This document shows positions 16,024 through 24,453 of a stretch of 64,000 nucleotides of DNA, one piece after another. The stretch comes from Curtobacterium sp. MCBA15_008 (GTDB taxonomy: Bacteria > Actinomycetota > Actinomycetes > Actinomycetales > Microbacteriaceae). The translations under genes were made by a program, and so were the position numbers. The DNA is taken from contig NZ_MJGN01000056.1 in assembly GCF_001865065.1 (NCBI RefSeq), forward strand, positions 17,424 through 81,423, written 5' to 3'. The notes beneath the pieces are model-generated. The model saw only the letters and a list, made by a program, of their open reading frames with translations. It had not been told where the DNA came from and did not search any database. Numbering within the stretch: the stretch's first letter is position 1; each line of letters opens with the position of its first letter.

Positions 16024-17505
16024 TCACTCGTCGTCGTCGGCGGCGCGACGACGGAGTTCGCTGGCGCTGATCGGCTGCGTGTACGGCGCTTCCGAGGTCT
16101 CGTTCGCGTCGGTGGGTTCGCTGGGGGCGTCCGCGATGCGGGTCGGCACCGAGGTCGTGTTCGGCGTGCGCGGGTCAGCGCCGCCGTCGCCGTCCGAGGA
16201 GCGGTTCACGTGGGCGTCGGCCGAGGTCGGCTGTGCCACGGGGGACGGCGTGGACGAACCCGCCGGGGCGCTCGCCGGGCGCGAGGATGACGCGCCGCCC
16301 GTGTCGCCCGTGCCGCCCGCGCCGCTCGACCCGCGGGCATCGCGGGCGTCATCGACGACGTCGACGTCGTCCGTGTCGTTTCTGGTCCTCGACGAGGTCG
16401 GCATGCCGGACGATGCGGAACGCGCCGGGGACACCGGCGAACCGAGCGTCGGCCGCACCGGTGTGCTGTCGCCGTACGACCGGGTGGCACCGTCGCCGTA
16501 CGACCGGGTGGCCCCGTCGCCGTACGACCGCGTCGCGTCGGCGTCCGTGATCGGGGTGGTCGCGTTCGTCGCGGTCGTGTCCGAGATGGGGGTGGTCGCG
16601 TTCGGGTCGGCCTGCGTCGATCCGCCCCGGGTGACCGAGAAGCCCGCGCCGGCCGCACGGGCCGCAGCGGAACCTGCCGGAGCGGATGCCGTGCCCGTCG
16701 CGCCTGCCGTGCCCGTCGCGCTCGGCGAGCTTGCCTGACCCGCTGCGCCCGCTGCGCCCGCCGCGGACGATGCGGTCGGAACGCCGCCGGCCGTGGTGGT
16801 CGCCGAGCCGGACGGAGCCGACGTGGCGGAGGAGGGCGTGCCTCCAGGCCGCTGGGCTGCCGGACGGAGCGACGTCGTCGTCGGGGTGGGGCGCTCGGTC
16901 GCCGGAGCAGCCGCAGCGGTCTCGGTGGCGGAGCCGGCGGGACGGGCGCCGCCGTTCTGGTCGGCGTTCCAGTCCTGCTGGCGCTTGATGAGCTCGGCGT
17001 CGGGATCGGGGGAGTCGAACTTCCACCGCTCGAGGTCGCTCTTGAAGAGCTTGCGGGCCTTGCTCGGTCGTGCCTGCCACTCGAGCAGACGCTCCCGGAA
17101 CTCGGCGAGGGACTGCTCCGCCTGAAAGCTGAACGTCGACGAGTTCTTCTTGATGTCGGCGATCTCGTGCTGCGTCCAGTTGGCGGCGAGTGGAGCGCCC
17201 GTGACCGGCAGCAGGCGGAGCCGGATGTCGGCGTCCTCGGCGAGGTGGTCGGCGTAGGCGCGCTCGTCGTGGCCGAGCGAGCCCCAGGCAGCGGCCTTGC
17301 GCGCAGCCGAGACGATGCCGGCGACGGCGGCGTTGCGGGCCTCGCGCTCCTGCATCGCGACGACGCGCTTGGTCGCACCGCGGCCGATCAGGGCGGCGAT
17401 GACGCCAGCCACGACGATCGCGACGAAGGGGATGATCGCGCCGGAGATCACGCGCCAGCCGTCGTCCGAGGAGATCCAGTCGGTCAGGTCGTTCCACCAG
17501 TCCAT
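16024..17505 (-). CDS. Single-pass membrane protein with long disordered tail, function unknown
   Basis: A 493-residue protein. One transmembrane segment lies near the N-terminus (VISGAIIPFVAIVVAGVIAALI, about residues 19-40), followed by a basic/charged helical region (RGATKRVVAMQEREARNAAV) to about residue 180. The rest is a Thr/Ala/Ser/Gly/Pro-rich, presumably disordered tail. The tail includes three copies of the octapeptide DGATRSYG encoded by a perfect 24-bp DNA repeat (about 16479-16545). TAGGGT lies 6 nt before the ATG, so the mRNA should be leaderless. I recognise no catalytic motif; a scaffold or phosphorylated regulatory tail is only a guess. Confidence 0.75.
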   Translation of the reverse strand: MDWWNDLTDWISSDDGWRVISGAIIPFVAIVVAGVIAALIGRGATKRVVAMQEREARNAAVAGIVSAARKAAAWGSLGHDERAYADHLAEDADIRLRLLPVTGAPLAANWTQHEIADIKKNSSTFSFQAEQSLAEFRERLLEWQARPSKARKLFKSDLERWKFDSPDPDAELIKRQQDWNADQNGGARPAGSATETAAAAPATERPTPTTTSLRPAAQRPGGTPSSATSAPSGSATTTAGGVPTASSAAGAAGAAGQASSPSATGTAGATGTASAPAGSAAARAAGAGFSVTRGGSTQADPNATTPISDTTATNATTPITDADATRSYGDGATRSYGDGATRSYGDSTPVRPTLGSPVSPARSASSGMPTSSRTRNDTDDVDVVDDARDARGSSGAGGTGDTGGASSSRPASAPAGSSTPSPVAQPTSADAHVNRSSDGDGGADPRTPNTTSVPTRIADAPSEPTDANETSEAPYTQPISASELRRRAADDDE

Positions 17506-17627
17506 GCGCGCACCCTACCCACGAAACGAACGGGCATCGGGGAGGCCGGACGGTGTTCCGTCCACATGACCGGACATGCTTCCGATGTGGAACATCATGC
17601 GGCACCAGCTGGGCTGCGAGCCCGCCG

Positions 17628-17894
17628 TCAGCCCCAGCGGAGGCAGTCGACGGCGTCGTCCGCCGACCACACGTTCGGCAGCTCGACGAAGCGGCGCTCG
17701 GTGGAGACGTACCGGCGGGCTCGGTAGGCCGTGCCGCCGGCCACGTCGACGCGGTCCACGTAGCCGACGATCTCGCCGTTCGCCCGGGTGACCCTGCTCA
17801 GGTCGTCGCGGACGTCGAGGATCCGGAGGTCGCCACGGGAACGGGCGACGGGGACGGAGCGGATCCGCAGTGCGGGTTCGGTCGTCGTCTGCAT
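17628..17894 (-). CDS. Small conserved protein, function unknown
   Basis: An 88-residue protein with a strong ribosome site (GAGGAGG, 9 nt before ATG), which argues that it is real. It contains GEIVGYVDRVDVAGGTAYRARRYV followed by SADDAVDCLRWG. The pattern of a small beta-rich domain with a GYVD turn is seen in unnamed actinobacterial proteins. No signal peptide or membrane segment is present. The 122-bp gap before the neighbouring membrane-protein gene holds only that gene's promoter and nothing else I can identify. Confidence 0.65.
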   Translation of the reverse strand: MQTTTEPALRIRSVPVARSRGDLRILDVRDDLSRVTRANGEIVGYVDRVDVAGGTAYRARRYVSTERRFVELPNVWSADDAVDCLRWG

Positions 17895-18060
17895 CGTGGT
17901 GCCTCCTCATCGTTCGGTGTGGGGTCGACGCTACGGCCGACCACCGACACGCCAGGCGTCGCGGGGCCACCCGGTGGAACAGCAGGACGCCGGAGTCGGT
18001 TGTGGAGGAGGAAGACCCCGATCGCGGCTCGTCCGGAGCCCAGGAAGGTAGGTTGCTGCC

Positions 18061-18588
18061 ATGACCACGTTCGTGCTCGCAGGTGGATGTTTCTGGTGTC
18101 TCGATGCCGTGTACCGCACGCTCCAGGGTGTGCAGGACGTGGTGTCCGGCTACATCGGCGGGGCGACGTCGAACCCCTCGTACGAGCTCGTGTGCACGGG
18201 CACGACGGGTCACGCCGAAGCCGTGGCGGTCACCTTCGACGAGTCGGTGATCCCGGCCGACGTCATCCTCGACGTCTTCTTCACGCTGCACGACCCGCGC
18301 CAGCTGAACCGCCAGGGGGCAGACGTCGGTACGCAGTACCGCTCGGCGATGTTCCCGGCCGACGACGAGCAGCGCGCCGTGTTCGAGCGGGCGATCCAGC
18401 GCGCGTCGGACATCTGGGACGGCGGCATCGTGACGACGATCGAGCCGCTCGGTACCTTCTACCGTGCGGAGGAGTACCACCAGGACTTCTTCGCGAAGAA
18501 CCCCGGTCAGGGCTACTGCCTCGCGGTGGCGCTGCCCAAGGTGAACAAGGTCCGCAAGGCCTACAGTCAGTACATCCTGGCGTCCTGA
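18061..18588 (+). CDS. msrA: Peptide methionine-(S)-sulfoxide reductase
   Basis: Repairs oxidised methionine in proteins. The catalytic motif GGCFWCLDAVY is at residues 8-18, with nucleophile Cys10. GYIGGATSNPSYELVCTGTTGHAEAV, FFTLHDPRQLNRQGADVGTQYRSA and FYRAEEYHQDFFAKNP are textbook MsrA blocks. The length (175) is normal. TAGGTT at 18049-18054 lies 6 nt before the ATG, so a leaderless mRNA is likely despite a GGAAGG further upstream. Confidence 0.97.
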   Translation: MTTFVLAGGCFWCLDAVYRTLQGVQDVVSGYIGGATSNPSYELVCTGTTGHAEAVAVTFDESVIPADVILDVFFTLHDPRQLNRQGADVGTQYRSAMFPADDEQRAVFERAIQRASDIWDGGIVTTIEPLGTFYRAEEYHQDFFAKNPGQGYCLAVALPKVNKVRKAYSQYILAS

Positions 18589-18625
18589 GACCTGGGCGTC
18601 GGGGCCACGAGGAGGTGGTCGAACG

Positions 18626-18889
18626 ATGACGAACGACACGATGACGAGCCACACGATGACGAGCCACACGACGACGAGCGGCACGACGACGAGCAGCACG
18701 GGGACGTGGGTCGCGGTCGGGCCAGCCGGTGCGGTGGGCAGCATCCACCGCGCCGACGACGGGTTCCACGTCGAGCTCTACAACCGGCGTGGCTCCGGCG
18801 GGACGTACCCGTCGCTCGAGTCCGCGAAGGGCGCGGTCCACGCTGCGCTCGGCCCGCTGGCCGACCGGCCCGAGTTCCGCGCACACTGA
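18626..18889 (+). CDS. Small protein with Thr/Met-rich repeat N-terminus, function unknown
   Basis: An 87-residue protein. A good ribosome site GGAGG lies 10 nt before the ATG. The first 25 residues are repeats of TMTSHT/TTTSGT encoded by a repeated ACGATGACGAGCCAC-type 15-bp unit. The rest (VAVGPAGAVGSIHRADDGFHVELYNRRGSGG, then YPSLESAKGAVHAAL) looks like a small alpha-beta domain. It is probably transcribed with msrA (37 bp upstream). Function unknown. Confidence 0.62.
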   Translation: MTNDTMTSHTMTSHTTTSGTTTSSTGTWVAVGPAGAVGSIHRADDGFHVELYNRRGSGGTYPSLESAKGAVHAALGPLADRPEFRAH

Positions 18890-18993
18890 GCACGCACCGG
18901 CTGCGCGACGTCCGCGTGGTCGCCGTCTCGGCCTGGAGGCGCGGGGGACTCGTCCTCCACAGCCCACCTCTCCGAGACATCTGGTCACAGATC

Positions 18994-19025
18994 GAGCCCC
19001 GGGGCGCTTCCGCGCCCCGGGGCTC
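18994..19025. terminator. Terminator hairpin
   Basis: A perfect 14-bp stem GAGCCCCGGGGCGC / GCGCCCCGGGGCTC with TTCC loop, located between the small Thr/Met-rich gene and the SSB gene. Confidence 0.82.
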
Positions 19026-19040
19026 GTCCACGATCGACGC

Positions 19041-19697
19041 ATGAACGACACCATCACCGTCTGCGGGATCATCGCCACGGAGCCGCGCCACCTCGTCACC
19101 GACACCGGCATCGCCATCACGAGCATGCGTCTCGCATCGCCGTCGCGGCGCTGGGACCGCGCCACCTCGACCTGGACCAACGGTGCGACGAACTGGTACA
19201 GCGTCACCGCCTTCCGGACCCTCGCCGCCAACGTGTACAAGTCCGTCAAGAAGGGCGACCGCATCGTCGTCACGGGCCGGGTCCGGATCCGGACCTGGGA
19301 GCGCGACGGTCGCGGCGGCACCTCGGTCGAGATCGACGCCGAAGGGCTCGGCCACGACCTGGCGTGGGGGATCAGCAACTGGATCCGGGTGCCGCGGCAC
19401 GCCTCCGAGTCCACGGCCGCGCCGGGCGGCACGCCGACCGTCGATCCCCGGACCGGCGAGGTCCGCGGGGCTGACGCCGACGAGCGGCACACCGCCGACG
19501 AGGCGCATCTCGGTGACGACCACGACCACGACCACGACCACGACGGTCACACCCACGTCGGCGACGCGGATCTCCACCTCGCTGCCGCGCACGAGGACGC
19601 CGATGCGCCGGTCGGTGGGCTCGGCGTGTCCGGGTACGAGGACGCGGAACCGCCGGCGACGGACGATCGTGCCGACGGCGAACCGGCGGCAGCGTGA
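19041..19697 (+). CDS. ssb: Single-stranded DNA-binding protein (secondary SSB) with His/Asp repeat
   Basis: The OB-fold SSB domain spans residues 1-115 (TVCGIIATEPRHLVTDTG, WTNGATNWYSVTAF, SVKKGDRIVVTGRVRIRTWE, then VEIDAEGLGHDL). It is the paralogous actinobacterial type rather than the essential SSB: it lacks the DDEIPF-like acidic tip and its tail ends GEPAAA. The tail (about residues 155-175) contains an alternating DHDHDHDHDGHTH run, which could bind metal. It follows a terminator and is convergent with the secreted-protein gene. It is likely involved in competence/recombination or stress DNA repair rather than replication. Confidence 0.9.
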   Translation: MNDTITVCGIIATEPRHLVTDTGIAITSMRLASPSRRWDRATSTWTNGATNWYSVTAFRTLAANVYKSVKKGDRIVVTGRVRIRTWERDGRGGTSVEIDAEGLGHDLAWGISNWIRVPRHASESTAAPGGTPTVDPRTGEVRGADADERHTADEAHLGDDHDHDHDHDGHTHVGDADLHLAAAHEDADAPVGGLGVSGYEDAEPPATDDRADGEPAAA

Positions 19698-19726
19698 CGG
19701 GCCGCCCGCGCATCAGGCCCAAACGG

Positions 19727-20449
19727 TCACCAGCGCTGCGTGATCATCCCGATGCCGGCGACCTCGGTCGTGTCCCAGTTGCCGCCCTTGGGCAGTCCGC
19801 TGACCCGGCCGTCCACCCAGAACGTCGCGCCCTGGACCGCCGGCGAGTTGACCTGCCGCGCCTTCAGGCCGTGGAACGAGAAGTTCGTGTTCCACTTCCC
19901 CTGCAGCCCGCTCACGCCCGGCTTGTTCCGCACCGTGATCTTCACGTTGCGCATCGACGAGTGCACGACGTCCCCGTTGAGACGGCCGTTGCCCTCGACG
20001 TTGAAGAACAGGCGACCCTTCAGGTTCAGGCCGACGGCAGCGATCGTGTGGCCGTTCGCGAAGAACGTGCCGACGCTGTTCGGGTAGAAGCGGAGACCGA
20101 CCGGGGTCACGTTGTGCGTCGCCGGACCGAGGTAGCCGTACGAGAACTTGCCGTTCTGCACGCGCTCCCAGATGAACCGCGGCGCGCCCTTGCTGACCGT
20201 CGAGCCCTTGTCCGACTGGATCCCGACCGAGAACGCGTTGTTGTAGGCGTCGTGGACGTTGATGTACGACGAGTAGCCCGTGCCGGCGCCGCCCTCGGTG
20301 ATGTCCGCCGTGTACTCGACCAGCGGGGTGCCGTGCGGGGCGACGGTCGCAGCGGACGCCGTGGCGCCGGTGGGGGCGACGAGACCGACGGCGAGCGCGA
20401 TCGCTCCGACGAAGGGGAGCGCGAGCCGGTGCAGACGTGTTCTGGGCAT
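19727..20449 (-). CDS. Secreted protein of unknown function
   Basis: A 240-residue protein with a clear Sec signal peptide: basic MPRTRLHRL, a hydrophobic core ALPFVGAIALAVGLVAP, and a cleavage region ATASAAT near residue 33. The mature part is beta-rich with few charged residues and many Asn/Gly/Phe (for example FSVGIQSDKGSTVSKGAPRF and ITVRNKPGVSGLQGKW), as in cell-wall-associated or carbohydrate-binding beta sandwiches. The ATG at 20449 is preferred because it begins the signal peptide directly. It is divergent from ettA. I cannot assign a family. Confidence 0.78.
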   Translation of the reverse strand: MPRTRLHRLALPFVGAIALAVGLVAPTGATASAATVAPHGTPLVEYTADITEGGAGTGYSSYINVHDAYNNAFSVGIQSDKGSTVSKGAPRFIWERVQNGKFSYGYLGPATHNVTPVGLRFYPNSVGTFFANGHTIAAVGLNLKGRLFFNVEGNGRLNGDVVHSSMRNVKITVRNKPGVSGLQGKWNTNFSFHGLKARQVNSPAVQGATFWVDGRVSGLPKGGNWDTTEVAGIGMITQRW

Positions 20450-20585
20450 GTCCCTGATCCTGATCTCCGAGGTGGACGTCGAGGCCTCTGGTGGAAGGCG
20501 AGGCAACCGTACGTCGAAGTGTCCGAATGCAACAGCCCCTTTGCGCGTTCCGACGCGGGGCCACCTTCAGTAGACTCGTGGGGAT

Positions 20586-22271
20586 ATGGCTGAGTACATC
20601 TACCAGATGGTCCGCGCCCGCAAGGCGGTCGGCGACAAGCTGATCCTCGACGACGTCACGATGTCGTTCCTCCCCGGCGCCAAGATCGGCGTCGTCGGGC
20701 CGAACGGTGCGGGCAAGTCGACGATCCTGAAGATCATGGCGGGTCTCGACCAGCCGTCCAACGGCGAGGCGAAGCTCACCCCGGGCTTCAGCGTCGGCAT
20801 CCTCATGCAGGAGCCGGAGCTCGACGAGTCGAAGACGGTGCTCGAGAACGTGCAGGAAGGCGTGGGCGAGATCCACGGCAAGATCGCGCGCTTCAACGAG
20901 ATCTCCGCCCTCATGGCCGAGCCGGACGCCGACTTCGACGCCCTCCTCGCCGAGATGGGGACGCTGCAGGAAGAGATCGACGCGGCTGACGCGTGGGACC
21001 TCGACTCGCAGCTCGAGCAGGCGATGGCCGCGCTCCAGTGCCCCCCGGGGGACGAGCTCGTCACGCACCTGTCCGGCGGTGAGAAGCGCCGCGTCGCGCT
21101 CTGCAAGCTCCTGCTCCAGAAGCCCGACCTGCTCCTCCTTGACGAGCCCACCAACCACCTGGACGCCGAGAGCGTGCAGTGGCTCGAGCAGCACCTGCAG
21201 CAGTACCACGGCGCCGTCCTCGCGGTGACCCACGACCGGTACTTCCTCGACCACGTCGCACAGTGGATCGCCGAGGTCGACCGCGGCCGTCTCTACCCGT
21301 ACGAGGGCAACTACTCGACCTACCTCGAGAAGAAGCGCGCCCGACTCGAGGTCCAGGGCAAGAAGGACGCCAAGCTCGCGAAGCGCCTGTCGTCCGAGCT
21401 CGACTGGGTCCGCAGCAACACCAAGGGCCGTCAGGCGAAGTCGAAGGCCCGCCTCGCCCGCTACGAGGAGATGGTGACCGAGGCCGAGCGCACCCGGAAG
21501 CTCGACTTCGAGGAGATCGTGATCCCGGTGGGGCCACGTCTCGGTTCGCAGGTCATCGACGCCGAGAAGCTGCACAAGCAGTTCGGTGAGCGCGTCATCA
21601 TCGGCGACCTGTCCTTCACGCTGCCCCGCAACGGCATCGTCGGCGTGATCGGCCCGAACGGCGTCGGCAAGACCACGCTGTTCAAGACGATCGTCGGCCT
21701 CGAGCCCCTCGACGGCGGCACGCTGAAGATCGGTGACACGGTCGACATCTCGTACGTCGACCAGAGCCGCGGCGGCATCGACCCGAACAAGAACCTGTGG
21801 GAGGTCGTGTCCGACGGCCTCGACTACATCCAGGTCGGCAAGACCGAGATCCCGTCCCGCGCCTACGTGTCGCAGTTCGGCTTCAAGGGTCCGGACCAGC
21901 AGAAGCGCGCCGGCATCCTCTCCGGTGGTGAGCGGAACCGTCTCAACCTGGCGCTGACGCTCAAGCAGGGCGGCAACCTGCTGCTCCTCGACGAGCCGAC
22001 CAACGACCTGGACGTCGAGACCCTGGGCAGCTTCGAGAACGCGCTGCTCGAGTACCCCGGTTGCGCCGTGGTCATCACGCACGACCGGTGGTTCCTCGAC
22101 CGCATCGCGACGCACATCCTCGCGTGGGAGGGCCTGAACGAGGACGGCACCCCCAACTGGTACTGGTTCGAGGGCAACTTCGAGGCGTACGAGGAGAACA
22201 AGATCGAGCGGCTCGGCGCCGACGCGGCGAAGCCCGGTCGCGCGACGTACCGCAAGCTCACCCGCGACTGA
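20586..22271 (+). CDS. ettA: Energy-dependent translational throttle protein EttA (ABC-F)
   Basis: A soluble ABC-F ATPase (561 residues) that binds the ribosomal E site and gates the first peptide bond according to ATP/ADP level. It has two ATPase domains: Walker A GPNGAGKST (39-47) with LSGGEKRRVALCKLLLQ, and Walker A GPNGVGKTT (about 356-364) with LSGGERNRLNLALTL. LLDEPTNHLDAESVQWLE and LLDEPTNDLDVETL are the Walker B/D-loop regions. The charged linker (KKDAKLAKRLSSELDWVRSN, with GRQAKSKARL) and the arm insertion are those of EttA. TAGACT upstream of the ATG is the likely -10. The thioesterase gene follows after 2 bp. Confidence 0.97.
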   Translation: MAEYIYQMVRARKAVGDKLILDDVTMSFLPGAKIGVVGPNGAGKSTILKIMAGLDQPSNGEAKLTPGFSVGILMQEPELDESKTVLENVQEGVGEIHGKIARFNEISALMAEPDADFDALLAEMGTLQEEIDAADAWDLDSQLEQAMAALQCPPGDELVTHLSGGEKRRVALCKLLLQKPDLLLLDEPTNHLDAESVQWLEQHLQQYHGAVLAVTHDRYFLDHVAQWIAEVDRGRLYPYEGNYSTYLEKKRARLEVQGKKDAKLAKRLSSELDWVRSNTKGRQAKSKARLARYEEMVTEAERTRKLDFEEIVIPVGPRLGSQVIDAEKLHKQFGERVIIGDLSFTLPRNGIVGVIGPNGVGKTTLFKTIVGLEPLDGGTLKIGDTVDISYVDQSRGGIDPNKNLWEVVSDGLDYIQVGKTEIPSRAYVSQFGFKGPDQQKRAGILSGGERNRLNLALTLKQGGNLLLLDEPTNDLDVETLGSFENALLEYPGCAVVITHDRWFLDRIATHILAWEGLNEDGTPNWYWFEGNFEAYEENKIERLGADAAKPGRATYRKLTRD

Positions 22272-22273
22272 CG

Positions 22274-22756
22274 GTGGCGAGGCTGCACGCTCCGATCCGC
22301 ATGCGGTGGAGCGACATCGACGCGTACGGTCACGTCAACAACTCCGCGATGCTGCGCCTGCTGGAAGAGGCGCGCATCGTGGGGTTCTGGGGCCCCGACC
22401 CCGAGGAACTCGAGTCCGACGGGTCGATCCCCGAGCCGATCATCGACGGCCGACCGGGTTCGGGCACGATGACGGTCATCGCGGCCCAGCGCCTCGAGTA
22501 CCTGGCGTCGATCCCGTACTTCCGGCAGCCCCTCGACATCCAGATGTGGATCGGGCGGATCGGCGGTGCGAGCATCGACGTCTCGTACGAGGTCTGGTCG
22601 CCGGTCGGGCACGAGCCCGCCGTGCTCTACACGCGGGCGACGACGGCGCTGGTGATGGTGGACGCCGCGAGCAACCGTCCGCGGCGGCTCACCGAAGCCG
22701 AACGTGCGGCGTGTGCGCCGTACACCGAGGCGCCGGTCGAGTTCTCCCGCCCCTGA
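22274..22756 (+). CDS. Acyl-CoA thioesterase, hotdog fold (4HBT family)
   Basis: A 160-residue single-hotdog thioesterase. The catalytic segment MRWSDIDAYGHVNNSAMLRLLEEAR is the classic D-x-x-x-H-V-N motif of the 4-hydroxybenzoyl-CoA thioesterase/YbgC group. The GTG start at 22274 is 2 bp after the ettA stop, so expression is coupled to ettA. It probably hydrolyses acyl-CoAs; the physiological substrate is unknown. The 3' end is followed by a (GGCGAC)n simple repeat and the convergent tesB gene. Confidence 0.88.
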   Translation: MARLHAPIRMRWSDIDAYGHVNNSAMLRLLEEARIVGFWGPDPEELESDGSIPEPIIDGRPGSGTMTVIAAQRLEYLASIPYFRQPLDIQMWIGRIGGASIDVSYEVWSPVGHEPAVLYTRATTALVMVDAASNRPRRLTEAERAACAPYTEAPVEFSRP

Positions 22757-22810
22757 CGGAGACGGCTACGGCGACGGCGACGGCGACGGCGAGGGGCCGG
22801 CGGGGGACCG

Positions 22811-23668
22811 TCAGCGCGGGACCCGCATCATCCCCTCCTGCGCGACCGAAGCCAGCAGCCGCCCGTCCCGCGAGAACATCCGGCCGAACGCGAGTCCCCG
22901 GCCGCCCTGTGCGCTCGGGGACTCCTGCGTGTACAGGATCCACTCGTCGGCACGGCCGTCACGGTGCCACCACATCGCGTGGTCGAGACTCGCGCTCTTC
23001 AACCCCGGCGTTCCCCAGGCGACGCCGTGTCGGCGCATGATCGGCTCGAGGATGGACAGGTCGCTGGCGTACCCGAGGATCGCGCGGTGCAACGCCGGGT
23101 CCTGCGGCAGGTCGCCCTCGACCCGGAACCAGACGGCCTGGTGCGGGACGTGCTGGCCCTGCACGTCGACGAACACGGGGCCCTCGACGTGTCGCAGGTC
23201 GATCGAGCGCTCGGCCCATGCCCGTGCGACCGGGTGGTCGATCGCCGAGAGGATCGACGCGGCCGACGGCAGCGACTCGGGCGACGGGGTGTCGACGGGG
23301 AACGGGTCCTGGTGCTCGACGCCCGTGTCCGGTCGCTGGAACGACGCGATCATCGAGAAGATCGGCACGCCCCGCTGGTAGGCCTGCACGCGCCGCGCGG
23401 CGAACGACCGGCCGTCGTGGATGCGCTCGACCGCGAAGGTGATCGGCAGTTCGATGTCCCCGGGGCGGAGGAAGTACCCGTGCATCGAGTGGATCTCGCG
23501 GTCCTCGATGGTGGCCTGCGCGGCGACGATGCACTGCGCGAGGACCTGGCCGCCGAAGACGCGTCCGCCGGGGGACCAGTGGCTCGCGCCGGTGAGGATG
23601 GTCTCGCCCGTACTCGCACCCGTGTCCTCGAGTCGGAGGGTCCGCAGGAAGTCCGGTTCGCCGTTCAC
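22811..23668 (-). CDS. tesB: Acyl-CoA thioesterase II
   Basis: A double-hotdog acyl-CoA thioesterase of 285 residues, the usual TesB size. Visible blocks are GGRVFGGQVLAQ, SMHGYFLRPGD, DGRSFAARRVQAYQRG, and in the second half HQAVWFRVEGDLP, LGYASDLSILEPIMR and SLDHAMWWHR (with the catalytic Asp region). The GTG start is 6 nt after TAGACT on the minus strand, giving a leaderless mRNA. It hydrolyses medium/long-chain acyl-CoA in the cytoplasm. Confidence 0.95.
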   Translation of the reverse strand: MNGEPDFLRTLRLEDTGASTGETILTGASHWSPGGRVFGGQVLAQCIVAAQATIEDREIHSMHGYFLRPGDIELPITFAVERIHDGRSFAARRVQAYQRGVPIFSMIASFQRPDTGVEHQDPFPVDTPSPESLPSAASILSAIDHPVARAWAERSIDLRHVEGPVFVDVQGQHVPHQAVWFRVEGDLPQDPALHRAILGYASDLSILEPIMRRHGVAWGTPGLKSASLDHAMWWHRDGRADEWILYTQESPSAQGGRGLAFGRMFSRDGRLLASVAQEGMMRVPR

Positions 23669-23715
23669 CCCCGCAGTCTACGAACACAGTCCACCCCGGT
23701 AGGATCCCTGGTGAC

Positions 23716-24417
23716 ATGGGCACCTCGTTCACGCTTCCCGACGCAGCCTCCCTCGGAGACCTCCGCACCTACCTCGGACGTGCCGCCCGCATCGAGGACG
23801 GCTCCGTCCGCCTCATCGCCGACTCCGGCGTCCTCGCGGTGTACACGGCGATCCTCTACCCGCTCGGCCTGCTCGACGAACTCCCGACGGTGCTCGGCCT
23901 TCGCACGTTCTCGCTGACGGAGCCCGCCACGATCGACGCCGTGGTGCCCCTGGCCTCGCTGCAGGAACGACTCCGCCTGCTCGCCGAGACGCAGGACGCG
24001 GAAGGTGCCGAGGGCGCCGACCCCACGCGGGCGACCCCGATCGAGGTGGAGCTGCCGCACGAGGTCCACACGGTGACGTGGGCCGCCATCTCCCCGCCCC
24101 GAGGCGGTTGGGTTCCGCTGCCGGACATCTCGCCGGAACTGCTCCGCCGGGCCACGCGCGACGGCATCGCCGAGGTCGCCGACGCCGTGCCGACGAACGC
24201 TGGCGAGGCAATCGTCCGCAAGGTCCGGTCCGAGGTCTGGGGCCGTCCGGTCGCGGGCATCGAACACGTGCCCGCCGGCGCCGGCTTCGCGGGGGAGAGC
24301 CTCGGGTTCCTGGGGCACGACCCGGTCCGGTTGTTCGAGACCGGTCCGTGGAGCCGTCTGACGACCTCGCGCGGGCACGTGCTCGTCAAGCGTCGCGCCT
24401 GGACCCTGAACCCGTAG
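23716..24417 (+). CDS. Conserved actinobacterial protein of unknown function
   Basis: A 233-residue soluble protein. It begins with MGTSFTLPDAASLGDLRTYLGRAARIEDG and contains GSVRLIADSGVLAVYTAIL, THEVH-like and WAAISPPRGGWVPLPDISPELL segments, ending SRLTTSRGHVLVKRRAWTLNP. This overall pattern is seen in a conserved but unnamed actinobacterial family. No motif identifies an activity. It is divergent from tesB; TAGGAT lies 10 nt before the ATG, so the leader is at most a few bases. Confidence 0.8.
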   Translation: MGTSFTLPDAASLGDLRTYLGRAARIEDGSVRLIADSGVLAVYTAILYPLGLLDELPTVLGLRTFSLTEPATIDAVVPLASLQERLRLLAETQDAEGAEGADPTRATPIEVELPHEVHTVTWAAISPPRGGWVPLPDISPELLRRATRDGIAEVADAVPTNAGEAIVRKVRSEVWGRPVAGIEHVPAGAGFAGESLGFLGHDPVRLFETGPWSRLTTSRGHVLVKRRAWTLNP

Positions 24418-24453
24418 CAGCGTCCTCGCGGTCCACGGTGGTTGGGTGGGCGC

